A stretch of 47,713 nt of DNA from Emticicia sp043780375. Its GTDB lineage: Bacteria > Bacteroidota > Bacteroidia > Cytophagales > Spirosomataceae. The position numbers and the translations under genes were made by a program. How positions within the stretch are numbered: the first letter of the stretch is position 1; each line of letters starts with the position of its first letter. Shown here one piece after another: positions 33,373 through 41,891 of the stretch. The notes below the pieces were generated by a model, which worked only from the letters and a program-made list of their open reading frames with translations, had not been told where the DNA came from and ran no database searches. The stretch is taken from contig NZ_JAYWCU010000152.1 in NCBI RefSeq assembly GCF_043780375.1, positions 1 through 47,713 on the forward strand. Direction: 5' to 3'.

Positions 33373-33810
33373 TTAGGGTTTACGAAAAGATTTAACGTGT
33401 TGGCTGATAGCTTTCATGGTGGCTTCTTTTGACAAACCCAGTTTTATAGCAATTATTTCAAGAGATAAGCCTTGTTTAAAGGATAGATTAAAAATCAATT
33501 TGGGGAGCGAATCACCATCGAACTGAGATTCTTCATTACTTGATAATAATAAATTGAATCGTTTATTAAACTCAAGGGCTCTGGCTCGTGCATTGCGAAT
33601 GATACAAATGGCATCACTCACTTCATCAATACAATTAAGTAGATGAGGCGAATTGAATAGTTCTACAAGCACTTCTTGAGCAAGGCGTTCTTGTGGAATT
33701 ATCTGCAAAATCACGCCATAGGCCATTGCTCCGTATCGGTCATACAACGAAAGTGATGGCACTGCATTCGTTTTGTCTAAAGCTTTATTTGTAGGCCTTA
33801 ATGTGCTCAT
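33373..33810 (-). CDS. Degenerate ECF sigma-70-like protein
   Basis: A 145-residue protein with weak ECF sigma features. LYDRYGAMAYGVILQIIPQERLAQEVLVELF resembles region 2 start and NARARALEFNKRF its end, while LSFKQGLSLEIIAIKLGLSKEATMKAISQHVKSFR is a good region 4 helix-turn-helix. The conserved DAEDLVQEVF and WLxxIARN core of region 2 is poorly kept, so -10 recognition may be altered. The following anti-sigma gene supports the assignment. Alternatively it could be a regulator derived from a sigma factor. Confidence 0.78.
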   Translation of the reverse strand: MSTLRPTNKALDKTNAVPSLSLYDRYGAMAYGVILQIIPQERLAQEVLVELFNSPHLLNCIDEVSDAICIIRNARARALEFNKRFNLLLSSNEESQFDGDSLPKLIFNLSFKQGLSLEIIAIKLGLSKEATMKAISQHVKSFRKP

Positions 33811-33970
33811 TTTATTGTTTAACTACCGAGTAGTATTTTCATTGTTTGATTTGTGCCTATCACTAAAAAACCACAAGAAAGTGTTTATTTAAAAAAAAAC
33901 GAAGTTAATGTGCAATAAATTTAAAAGCAAATTCTCTTGTTACTATTTTATGAGTTTGACAATTATATTT

Positions 33971-35110
33971 TCAATTCAAAACCTTTCTCATTCGCCAAAT
34001 AGCAGCTTCTAATCTTCGCATTTGTGTGCCGAAATTTAGTCGAATATAACCTTTTCCGTCAAAATAAACCCCACCGTCCGAAATGCCTATGCCAGCATTT
34101 TCTAATAACTCAGCAATATTTTCAATGCCCGACTCTCGAATATCAATCCATGCTAAATAAGTGGCTTCCAGTGGTTGCATTGTAAAGCCGTTAAATGAAT
34201 TCATTTCTTGCAAAACAAAGTCATGGTTTTTGCGTAAATAGCTTAATAATTGGTTGTGCCATTCATCGCCATCACGGTAAGCAGCAAGGGCAGCTTGATA
34301 AGCAAACGCCGAAACTTCTGGCTCAATAATAGAACGTAATGTAGCAAATCTTGCCCGAATTTCGTTATTTGGAATAACTGCAAATGAACAACCCAAACCT
34401 GCAATATTGAAAGTTTTACTCGGAGAAAGTAACGTAATCGTCTGATTTTCAGCATCTTTGTTCAAAGTTGCAATCGAAATATGTTTTTTTCTTTCATCCA
34501 AAATCAAATCGCAATGAATTTCGTCGGAGCAAATCACAATATTATGTTCTACACAAATATCAGCCAAAGTTTGTAACTCCTCTTTAGTGAAAACTGTACC
34601 CGCAGGATTATAAGGATTACACAACATAAATATTTTTGTACGAGGTGTAATTGCTGCTTTGATAGCCTCAAAATCAAAAGTCCAACGATTATTTTCTAAG
34701 AGTAAAGGTACTTTTACCAAATTCTTTTTAGCGGCTATTGGAGCTCTCATAAAAGGGCCATAAACAGGAACAGTCGTAATTATTTCATCACCATCATTGC
34801 CCACAGTCATACACGAAAGCGTTAACCCAGGTACAAGACCTGGAAGCCAAATAATCCATTCTTTCTTTATTTCCCAGTTGTGGCGTTCTTTAAGGCGTTT
34901 GATGACTACATTAAGCAACTCGTCTGGCGTGTGCCAATAGCCAATAACACCTTGTTTTACTACATTTTCTAATGCTTGCAAGATAGGTGGAGCCGCCTTA
35001 AAATCCATGTCAGCAACCCAAAGCGGAATAATATCACGGTCTTTATATTTATCCCATTTAACACTATCGGTATTTGTACGGTCAATTAATTCGTCGAAAT
35101 CGTAAGTCAT
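33971..35110 (-). CDS. MalY/PatB family PLP-dependent C-S lyase/aminotransferase
   Basis: The 379-residue protein has the class I/II aminotransferase fold with the PatB/MalY signature: IIPLWVADMDFKAAPPI near residue 28, NPYNPAGTVFTKEEL near 165, CSDEIHCDLILD near 195 and PLP lysine Lys232 in LLSPSKTFNIAGLGCS. Members usually act as cystathionine beta-lyase, cleaving C-S bonds to yield homocysteine or thiols, pyruvate and ammonia. It is transcribed alone, divergent from the AAA ATPase. Confidence 0.93.
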   Translation of the reverse strand: MTYDFDELIDRTNTDSVKWDKYKDRDIIPLWVADMDFKAAPPILQALENVVKQGVIGYWHTPDELLNVVIKRLKERHNWEIKKEWIIWLPGLVPGLTLSCMTVGNDGDEIITTVPVYGPFMRAPIAAKKNLVKVPLLLENNRWTFDFEAIKAAITPRTKIFMLCNPYNPAGTVFTKEELQTLADICVEHNIVICSDEIHCDLILDERKKHISIATLNKDAENQTITLLSPSKTFNIAGLGCSFAVIPNNEIRARFATLRSIIEPEVSAFAYQAALAAYRDGDEWHNQLLSYLRKNHDFVLQEMNSFNGFTMQPLEATYLAWIDIRESGIENIAELLENAGIGISDGGVYFDGKGYIRLNFGTQMRRLEAAIWRMRKVLN

Positions 35111-35219
35111 TGATTCTAAAGTGTTTGTATTGGTTTTATTACCGTTTGAATGAAAAATATTTGCAAGATAAAAGGATAAAACTTAATTTTCTGAAAATAG
35201 TTTATTAAAACAATCATCA

Positions 35220-36620
35220 ATGCCAACTTACAACCAACTCAAACGCCAAATTGACTTAAATCCATTTGCCGAGCTGATGCTTCGCAATGAGTTAAAAGCT
35301 TTGCCAAGTATCATTCAAGAAAATGAATACATTGATGCTTCAGTTCATGGTTATTGGAATACCCGTCATGTGCTATTGTTGGCAACTACGCAACGAATAT
35401 TGTTGATTGATAGCGATAATTATGGCGATGTTGAAGTTATAGAATTTCCTTATAATAATACAATTACAGTGCGTTGTCCAACGCCCGATTCGGTGGTTTT
35501 TGGTACGGCAACGCATAAGATAAAGATTGACAATACACTCGAAGAATACATTGCGGCTTTCTATGCAGTAGCCCATAACAGACTTGCGGGAAAAGAACCA
35601 CTTATTCATCGTGAAAGAGATATTTATGCCAAACAAACACAACAAGAGTCGGTGGAGCAAGCTGATAGTCAGCCGAGTAATAATCCTTTTCATGTATTTT
35701 TGAGAGGTTTAGATGGACTTTCAAAAATGATAAAACCAGCCGTGGTTAAACAAAATATGCAGGAAGAAAAACAATCTTTTTCAACAAATAGTATTTCACC
35801 ATCGACTGAACCCGAAAAGTCATTAGACGAACTTTTGATTGAATTGAATGCTTTAGTCGGACTGCAAAATGTTAAAGATGAAGTAAGTAGTTTGGTGAAT
35901 GTTTTGAAAATTGAAAAGATTAGACAAGAGCAAGGAATTGATTTGCCCGACCGCTCGTTACACATGGTTTTTCATGGAAATCCTGGTACAGGAAAAACAA
36001 CTATTGCACGACTTTTAGCAAAAATATTCAAGGCTTTGGGCGTATTGAGCAAAGGACAATTATATGAAACCGACCGCAGTGGTTTGGTGGCAGGTTATAC
36101 TGGTCAAACTTCGCTGAAAGTACGTGAAGTTTGTGAAAAAGCAATGGGCGGAATTTTGTTTATTGATGAGGCTTACGCACTCAATAGCGATGATACTTAC
36201 GGCCCCGAAGCGGTCAATACTATTGTGAAATTTATGGAAGATAACCGTGATGATTTTGTAGTAATCGTGGCAGGTTATGAACAGAAAATGACTGATTTTA
36301 TTAACTCAAATCCTGGCTTACATTCGAGGTTCAACAAATACATTGGTTTTAAAGATTATACACCCGAAGAACTGCTCGAAATATATTTATTGCAAACGCA
36401 AAAAGTGCAATTAAAAGTAGAAGAAGCTGCCAAAAAGAAAGTTTATAAACTTTTCAAAAAAATGTACGAAGACCGTGATGCTGCCTTCGGAAATGGGCGA
36501 CTTTCACGTAATATTTTTGAAAAAACCTACGAAAAACAAGCCAATCGTCTTGTAAAAGAAGGTATTGAGAAAGCAGATATTAGTTTGATAAAAGAAGAAG
36601 ATATTCCTGTGATGGAGTAG
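35220..36620 (+). CDS. CbxX/CfqX-type AAA+ ATPase with N-terminal PH-like domain
   Basis: The 466-residue protein has two parts. Residues 30-120 (YIDASVHGYWNTRHVLLLATTQRILLIDSDNYGDVEVIEFPY) look like a bacterial PH/GRAM-like domain, followed by a low-complexity linker (about 130-200). The C-terminal half is a CbxX/SpoVK-like AAA+ module: LNALVGLQNVKDEVSSLVN, Walker A GNPGTGKT (253-260), Walker B ILFIDEAYAL (Asp316, Glu317), sensor 1 VVIVAGY and arginine finger HSRFNKYIGF. CbbX-like ATPases remodel proteins (Rubisco in some lineages), but no Rubisco is here. The target is unknown; the PH-like part may direct it. Confidence 0.9.
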   Translation: MPTYNQLKRQIDLNPFAELMLRNELKALPSIIQENEYIDASVHGYWNTRHVLLLATTQRILLIDSDNYGDVEVIEFPYNNTITVRCPTPDSVVFGTATHKIKIDNTLEEYIAAFYAVAHNRLAGKEPLIHRERDIYAKQTQQESVEQADSQPSNNPFHVFLRGLDGLSKMIKPAVVKQNMQEEKQSFSTNSISPSTEPEKSLDELLIELNALVGLQNVKDEVSSLVNVLKIEKIRQEQGIDLPDRSLHMVFHGNPGTGKTTIARLLAKIFKALGVLSKGQLYETDRSGLVAGYTGQTSLKVREVCEKAMGGILFIDEAYALNSDDTYGPEAVNTIVKFMEDNRDDFVVIVAGYEQKMTDFINSNPGLHSRFNKYIGFKDYTPEELLEIYLLQTQKVQLKVEEAAKKKVYKLFKKMYEDRDAAFGNGRLSRNIFEKTYEKQANRLVKEGIEKADISLIKEEDIPVME

Positions 36621-36621
36621 C

Positions 36622-36639
36622 GGTTAGACTACGCTAACC
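36622..36639. terminator. Possible hairpin between AAA ATPase and photolyase
   Basis: GGTTAG (36622-36627) pairs with CTAACC (36634-36639) around a six-base loop, two bases after the ATPase stop. There is no T tract, so termination is uncertain. Confidence 0.3.
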
Positions 36640-36674
36640 AATCAACTAACCTGAGCCAAGACTAAGATCGAAAT

Positions 36675-38204
36675 CTATAAATCCTCAATTTTATCAAGAT
36701 AAAATTCTGCCTGTTTCAATATTTCATTTCGTTGTTCGACAGGCATTTTATTAAGCGTAACATATGCCATTCCGATGCGTGGATTTCGTTCCAATTTCGC
36801 TCGATGGCGGTCATAAAAATGCCAATAAAGCGAATTAAATGGACAAGCCTTTTGTCCTGTTTTCTTGCTTTTGTCATAAAAACATGAACTACAATAATCG
36901 CTCATTTTATCAATATAATTGGCCGATGCTACGTATGGCTTTGAGCCAACAACTCCGCCATCGGCGTACTGGCTCATGCCACGAGTATTTGTGATTTCGA
37001 CCCATTCTATTGCATCAATATAAATACCCAAATACCATTCGTCAATATCATCGGGATTGATGCCCGCTAACAAACAAAAATTGCCAATAATCATCAATCT
37101 TTGGATGTGATGAGCGTACGCAAAGTTTAATGACTGCCCAATAGCGTGTTTCAGACAATTCATTTTGGTTTTGCCAGTCCAAAAGAAATCGGGAAGTTTT
37201 AATTCGTGTTTAAAAAAATTAAGTCTTTGAAAATCAGGCATTTGATTCCAATAAATGCCTCGCATATACTCTCGCCAACCGATGATTTGCCTTACGAAAC
37301 CTTCAATTTGAGCAATCGAAATCTCATCTTGGTTTTGTTCCCAATGCTCAACTGCTCGCTCTACAACTTCTAAGGGAGAAAGTAACTTTATATTTAATGA
37401 AAACGACAATCGAGAATGATAAATCGACCAATATTGCATTGACATTGCATCTTCGTAAGTTCCGAAATTGGGCAAGCAGTTCTTTACGAAAAAGTCTAAT
37501 AATTGTAGAGATTCTTGCCGAGTAAGAGGCCAAAAAAATGCTTTTGCATTTACGTTTCCAATGGTCTTTATTTCTTGTTTTTGTACAAGTTTATGAATTT
37601 CCGAAACATCCCTGTTAAAAACCAAAGGTTCAACGGGGCGATGTGTCTTCGGAAGTTTTTTTCGGTTGTCTGCATCGTAGTTCCATTGCCCTGTAATTGG
37701 CTCATTACCGTCCATCAAAATTCCATATTTTCGTCGCATCATTCGATAGAAACTCTCCATCAAGAAGGTCTTTTTACCTTTAAAAAAATCCGTCAGTTGG
37801 GTGCGGGAACTCAAAAAGTGCTCGGTATCGTATGTCTTAGTAGAGATTTTTAATGAAACTGAAAAAGCCTTTAATTGCTCATCAAGTCGGTATTCGTCGG
37901 GAAGTTGATATTCAAAATGCGTAACCTTATTTTCTTCAATGATCCATTCCAAATTTTTGGTCAAAGATTGTGTATTTTGTGCATCGTCCAAACGCAGATA
38001 TATGATCTTATGCTTCTGACTATTAAGGTTTTGACTAAATAAACGCATTGCCGAAAAGAAACCCAAAATCTTCTGTATATGGTGATTAACGTAGTCAGTT
38101 TCCTGCCTCATTTCCATCATTACATAGAGATTAGAGTCATTTTTTTCTTGAAACCACGAATGATTATGATTGAGTTGGTCACCCAATATGAGTCGAAGAA
38201 CCAT
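36675..38204 (-). CDS. Fe-S bacterial cryptochrome/photolyase (FeS-BCP, PhrB type)
   Basis: The 509-residue protein matches the photolyase-related (DPRP) family: MVLRLILGDQLNHNHSWF at the start and the FAD-binding helical half with YEDAMSMQYWSIYHSRLSFSLN, FVRQIIGWREYMRGIYW and HAIGQSLNFAYAHHIQRLMIIGNFCLLAG. The four iron-sulfur cysteines fall at residues 350, 438, 441 and 454 (KMNC, DYCSSC, KACPF), the same positions as in Agrobacterium PhrB. PhrB repairs (6-4) photoproducts using light, so a DNA repair role is expected. It lies 63 bases downstream of the Nudix-fold regulator on the same strand. Confidence 0.93.
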   Translation of the reverse strand: MVLRLILGDQLNHNHSWFQEKNDSNLYVMMEMRQETDYVNHHIQKILGFFSAMRLFSQNLNSQKHKIIYLRLDDAQNTQSLTKNLEWIIEENKVTHFEYQLPDEYRLDEQLKAFSVSLKISTKTYDTEHFLSSRTQLTDFFKGKKTFLMESFYRMMRRKYGILMDGNEPITGQWNYDADNRKKLPKTHRPVEPLVFNRDVSEIHKLVQKQEIKTIGNVNAKAFFWPLTRQESLQLLDFFVKNCLPNFGTYEDAMSMQYWSIYHSRLSFSLNIKLLSPLEVVERAVEHWEQNQDEISIAQIEGFVRQIIGWREYMRGIYWNQMPDFQRLNFFKHELKLPDFFWTGKTKMNCLKHAIGQSLNFAYAHHIQRLMIIGNFCLLAGINPDDIDEWYLGIYIDAIEWVEITNTRGMSQYADGGVVGSKPYVASANYIDKMSDYCSSCFYDKSKKTGQKACPFNSLYWHFYDRHRAKLERNPRIGMAYVTLNKMPVEQRNEILKQAEFYLDKIEDL

Positions 38205-38267
38205 GAAGTTTTTTAGATAGATGTTTCATGGAATTAACCAATTATTGGCGTATTTGTTTCGATAATC

Positions 38268-38975
38268 CTAAACTAATCCTTCTGGATTGGGAATAAAGTT
38301 CAAGAACGAATCAGCATGAGTTTTATATTTTTCGGTGTCGAGGGCGTATAGAAAAGCACCTTTTTTTGAGAACCCTTTCTGTTTCTCTTTCAATTTTATC
38401 AAAAGCCCAGTTGAGAGGATTTTTCGGCTAAAATTTCGCTTATCAAAATTATTGCCATAAATGGCTTCGTAAAGATTTAATATTTGAGGAATCGTAAATT
38501 TTTCGGGCATCAATTCAAAGCCAATCGGGTGAAATGCTGCCTTGTAGCGTAGTCGATCAATCGCAATTTTAATCATTTCACTGTGGTCGAAGAGCAATTC
38601 GGGCAAATTGTGCATCGAAAACCATTGAGCGTGGTGCGTGTCCGAAATATTGGTTTCGTAATCTTTCACATTCACCAAAGCATAATATGCCACCGAAACT
38701 GTTCGCTCTACAGAGTCACGGCTTGGGTTTCCAAAAGCATTGATTTGTTCCAAAAAAATGCCTGAAACGCCCGTTAATTCAAATAAAATCCTTTCGGCTG
38801 CTTGGTCGAGGCTTTCGTCAGGTTTTAGCCACCCACCCATTAGCGACCAAGTATCGTGGTCGGTCTGAACGCCACGTTTCACTAATAATAATTTCAATTC
38901 TTCGCCATCAAAACCAAATATAATGGAGTCCAGAGCCACCAAGCATTTGGTTTGTTGTTTATATAGTTCTAACAT
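38268..38975 (-). CDS. Nudix-fold transcriptional regulator (NrtR/AraR-like)
   Basis: The 235-residue protein has an N-terminal Nudix domain (ALDSIIFGFDGEELKLLLVKRG, GGWLKPDESLDQAAERILFELTGV) and a C-terminal winged helix (FTIPQILNLYEAIYGNNFDKRNFSRKILSTGLL). The Nudix box keeps the first Glu but has R-I-L-F-E-L where the consensus is R-E-U-x-E-E, so two metal-binding glutamates are lost. That fits a sensor rather than a hydrolase, as in Bacteroides AraR, which responds to arabinose, or NrtR, which senses ADP-ribose-type NAD metabolites. It leads a likely operon with the photolyase. Confidence 0.88.
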   Translation of the reverse strand: MLELYKQQTKCLVALDSIIFGFDGEELKLLLVKRGVQTDHDTWSLMGGWLKPDESLDQAAERILFELTGVSGIFLEQINAFGNPSRDSVERTVSVAYYALVNVKDYETNISDTHHAQWFSMHNLPELLFDHSEMIKIAIDRLRYKAAFHPIGFELMPEKFTIPQILNLYEAIYGNNFDKRNFSRKILSTGLLIKLKEKQKGFSKKGAFLYALDTEKYKTHADSFLNFIPNPEGLV

Positions 38976-39042
38976 TCAATATTTTAGGGTAAATTATATT
39001 ATAGGCAAGCATGGTCAATAATTAGCAATATATGAAAGTAGA

Positions 39043-39067
39043 TACCTATGCACAACAAAAATAGGTA
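39043..39067. promoter_or_regulatory. Operator-like inverted repeat between Nudix regulator and ABC gene
   Basis: TACCTAT (39043-39049) and its exact complement ATAGGTA (39061-39067) flank an 11-base spacer, so the half-site centres are 18 bases apart. The repeat lies 67 bases before the regulator gene's start and 41 bases before the ABC ATPase gene. An additional ATAGG occurs at 39001-39005. Confidence 0.35.
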
Positions 39068-39108
39068 ATTTCTCTAAAAAACTCGTATTTTTACACAAAA
39101 AAGCCTAA

Positions 39109-40086
39109 ATGTTACTCTTAGAAATCAAGCATCTGCACAAATCGTTTAACGAAATTAAAGCAGTAAACGATATTTCAATCAATCTCGAAAAAGGTAAGAT
39201 TTTAGCAATTTTGGGTGAAAGTGGCTCAGGAAAAACAACCCTACTTCATTTAATTGCGGCACTCTACGAACCAGATTCGGGAACACTCACGCTCGACGAT
39301 GTACGCATCACCCCACCCTCCGAAAAACTTATTGCTGGAAATCCTGACATTAAATTAGTCAGACAAGATTACGGACTTTTTCCGAATATGTCGATTCGTG
39401 AAAATATTGCTTATGAACTGCGTTATTATGAAGAAAAATATCGTAATAAAAGAATAGATAAATTATTAAAAATCAGTGGTTTACAGAAAGTTCAAGCTCA
39501 TCGTCCTCGCCAAGTTTCGGGTGGTGAGCAGCAACGGGCAGTAATCGTAAAAGCTATTGCCGAGCAACCCAAACTACTGCTTTTAGATGAGCCTTTTAGT
39601 CATTTAGATATTCTCAACAAGCGAAAATTAAAGAACGAAATATTACACATCATAAAACAAGATGCCGTAACGTGCATTTTCGTAACGCACGACGTAGCCG
39701 ATGCCTATGATATGGCCGACAACTTGGCAATTATGCGAAAAGGCAAGATTCTCCAAATCGGAACACCAGAAGAAGTTTATCAAAAGCCTGTAAATCAATA
39801 TATTGCCGAAATTACAGGAGAATTGATGAATGCAGCTTTTAGCGTAAAAAGTGCTAAGTCAGACTTAGAAAAATTCAATACAAAACACGCTACACTCAGC
39901 ACTCAGTTCTTACGCCCCGAACAAATTCGTATTTCTGAAAAATCTGATATAACGGCAATTGTTCAATCTATTAAGTTTGGGGGAGCATATTATGAGGTAA
40001 TTTTGAAATTAGATAATTCATGCTTGAAAATGTATAGTTTTGATAAATTGAGAGTAGATGATGAAGTTAGGATTGAAATTATTTGA
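39109..40086 (+). CDS. Orphan ABC transporter ATP-binding protein with TOBE domain
   Basis: The 325-residue protein has Walker A GESGSGKTT (36-44), Q-loop VRQDYGLF, signature VSGGEQQR, Walker B LLLLDEPFSHLD and switch histidine VTHDVADAYD. A C-terminal TOBE-like domain (LRPEQIRISEKSDITAIVQSIKFGGAYYEV) follows, as in PotA/FbpC/MalK-type importers of spermidine, iron or sugars. No permease or binding protein gene lies beside it. The P-loop subunit may serve a distant permease. Confidence 0.92.
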   Translation: MLLLEIKHLHKSFNEIKAVNDISINLEKGKILAILGESGSGKTTLLHLIAALYEPDSGTLTLDDVRITPPSEKLIAGNPDIKLVRQDYGLFPNMSIRENIAYELRYYEEKYRNKRIDKLLKISGLQKVQAHRPRQVSGGEQQRAVIVKAIAEQPKLLLLDEPFSHLDILNKRKLKNEILHIIKQDAVTCIFVTHDVADAYDMADNLAIMRKGKILQIGTPEEVYQKPVNQYIAEITGELMNAAFSVKSAKSDLEKFNTKHATLSTQFLRPEQIRISEKSDITAIVQSIKFGGAYYEVILKLDNSCLKMYSFDKLRVDDEVRIEII

Positions 40087-40307
40087 GAAAAGTAAATTCT
40101 TCAAAATCAATCATTTAAATCTTATAAATCTCTTAAATTCTCTTTAAGAATGATTAAGTTAAAATATCCTATTTTTACTTGAATAATAGATAAAACGTCC
40201 ATTCTTGAAAACGTTTGTAGATATTTTCTGTGAACGATTAATAAAATTTAGATAAAAATTTATTCTATTCTTTGCATTTGTTTGGCTAATTACTCAACTT
40301 TGCATCG
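40087..40307. other. Upstream half of the ABC-metK intergenic region
   Basis: No gene is seen in this AT-rich stretch. A weak hairpin TCTTAAA/TTTAAGA (40131-40137 with 40143-40149) may end the ABC transcript. The metK promoter occupies 40271-40302. Confidence 0.45.
40271..40302 (+). promoter_or_regulatory. metK promoter
   Basis: TTTG at 40271-40274, a 20-base spacer and CAACTTTG at 40295-40302, one mismatch from TAnnTTTG, followed by CA. The start site would fall near 40308-40310, exactly where the leader's first pairing strand begins. Confidence 0.45.
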
Positions 40308-40481
40308 GTATCAAGAATTTCTAATAAAAATTTAGAAAACCAACCGAGTCGAAACGCTACGGTGGTCAAAAGATGCGGGCTCTTTACAAGTCAAAAATGT
40401 TTTATTTTTCTCTTCAAGGCTCCCCTCCAATTACTTGATAGCTATCAACTCACAAAATATTTAACCAAAAACATAGGATTT
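40308..40481 (+). ncRNA. Structured metK leader, candidate riboswitch
   Basis: The roughly 170-base leader can close with a long helix: TATCAAGAATT (40309-40319) pairs with AATT-A-CTTGATA (40429-40440, one bulged A). Inside are TTCTAA/TTAGAA (40319-40336) and a longer hairpin ACC-A-ACCG (40339-40346) with CGGTGGT (40360-40366) capped by AG-T-CG-AAA-CG-CT. A further stem is AAAAAT/ATTTTT near 40394-40410. The 3' closing strand CTTGATA can also pair with TATCAA just downstream (40443-40448), an exclusive alternative. The SAM-I GATGAAACC core and the SAM-II pattern are absent. S-adenosylmethionine control is inferred only from metK downstream. Confidence 0.55.
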
Positions 40482-41762
40482 ATGCCTTATTTATTCACTT
40501 CTGAGTCAGTATCGGAAGGACACCCAGACAAAGTATCAGATCAAATCTCAGATGCTCTTATTGATAATTTCATGGCGTTTGACCCTTCATCTAAAGTTGC
40601 TTGCGAAACTTTGGTAACAACAGGTTTAGTAGTTTTGGCAGGAGAAGTGAAAACACAAACATACCTTGATGTTCAAGCAATTGCCCGTGAGGTAATCCGT
40701 AAAATCGGTTATACCAAATCAGAATATATGTTTGAGGCAAATTCGTGCGGAATTATCTCAGCTATTCACGACCAATCGGCCGATATTAATCAGGGTGTTG
40801 ATAGAGTGGTAATTGCAGATGATTTTGAATCAAAAGCAAACGCTCAAGGTGCAGGCGATCAAGGAATGATGTTTGGCTATGCCACCCGTGAAACCGACAA
40901 TTATATGCCATTGGCTTTGGACTTGGCTCACACCATCCTCCAAGAAATGTCATATATACGTAACAATGAGCCAACCTTGATTCCTTACTTACGCCCCGAT
41001 GCAAAATCTCAGGTTACAATCGAATATTCTGACGATAATGTGCCTCAAAGAATTGATACAATTGTAGTTTCTACGCAACACGATGATTTTGCAGAAGATG
41101 CAATAATGTTGGCAAAAATCAAGACAGATATTATAAATATTGTTATGCCACGAGTGAAAGCAAAATTGAAAACTGAATTGCAATTATTGTTCAATGATGC
41201 GATTACTTACCATATAAATCCAACAGGAAAATTTGTAATTGGTGGCCCACACGGAGATACAGGTTTGACAGGACGTAAAATTATTGTTGATACTTATGGT
41301 GGTAAAGGTGCTCACGGTGGTGGTGCTTTTTCAGGAAAAGACCCATCTAAAGTTGACCGCTCTGCAGCTTATGCTACTCGCCACGTAGCCAAAAACTTAG
41401 TAGCCGCTGGTCTTTGTGATGAAATATTGGTACAAGTTTCTTATGCAATTGGTGTAGCAAAACCTTGTGGATTGTTTGTAACAACTTATGGAACTGCCAA
41501 AGTTGATATGACTGATGGAGAAATTGCACAAAAAGTAGCCGAAATCTTCGATATGCGTCCTTATGCTATAGAGCAACGCTTAAAATTACGTAACCCAATT
41601 TACTCAGAAACGGCAGCTTATGGACACATGGGACGTAAGAATGAAATAGTTACAAAAACTTTTAAAGGCCCAGATGGAGCAATTGTAACCAGAGAAGTAG
41701 AACTTTTTACTTGGGAAAAATTAGATTATGTTGATGCCGTGAAAACTGCATTCGGACTATAA
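40482..41762 (+). CDS. metK: S-adenosylmethionine synthase
   Basis: ATG 40482 gives MPYLFTSESVSEGHPDKVSDQISDALID, the invariant MetK start; the open frame reaches back to 40362 but that segment is the leader. The 426-residue protein has the ATP-binding GHPDK (His14 region), GAGDQGMMFGYA, GGPHGDTGLTGRKIIVDTYGG and the phosphate loop GGGAFSGKDPSKVDRSAAY. The enzyme forms S-adenosylmethionine from methionine and ATP. It is transcribed alone from a structured leader and ends in a strong terminator. Confidence 0.97.
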   Translation: MPYLFTSESVSEGHPDKVSDQISDALIDNFMAFDPSSKVACETLVTTGLVVLAGEVKTQTYLDVQAIAREVIRKIGYTKSEYMFEANSCGIISAIHDQSADINQGVDRVVIADDFESKANAQGAGDQGMMFGYATRETDNYMPLALDLAHTILQEMSYIRNNEPTLIPYLRPDAKSQVTIEYSDDNVPQRIDTIVVSTQHDDFAEDAIMLAKIKTDIINIVMPRVKAKLKTELQLLFNDAITYHINPTGKFVIGGPHGDTGLTGRKIIVDTYGGKGAHGGGAFSGKDPSKVDRSAAYATRHVAKNLVAAGLCDEILVQVSYAIGVAKPCGLFVTTYGTAKVDMTDGEIAQKVAEIFDMRPYAIEQRLKLRNPIYSETAAYGHMGRKNEIVTKTFKGPDGAIVTREVELFTWEKLDYVDAVKTAFGL

Positions 41763-41785
41763 TTTTTCATATAAAACAATAACTG

Positions 41786-41820
41786 GTAGGGGTTCAAAAT
41801 TTTGGACTCCTACTTTTTTT
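41786..41820 (+). terminator. Intrinsic terminator after metK
   Basis: GTAGGGGTTC (41786-41795) pairs with GGACTCCTAC (41804-41813) with two G-T pairs; the central AAAATTTT extends the stem to a small loop. Seven T follow at 41814-41820 and more after one G. Confidence 0.88.
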
Positions 41821-41891
41821 GTTTTTACATATCGGTTTTTTAAAATATCAAGTTCAGAAAATATTCTCTTAAAACATTCTTCAAAAACAGA

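Noticed and set aside
40346..40382. Pseudoknot between AGTC in the metK leader hairpin loop and GGCT at 40378-40381
   Set aside because: Only four pairs with one G-T; the loop bases pair better inside the hairpin itself, so I do not claim it.
40309..40382. SAM-I riboswitch assignment of the metK leader because of the opening TATCAAGA
   Set aside because: The opening resembles SAM-I, but the conserved GATGAAACC and GGTGCTAAATCC segments are not present.
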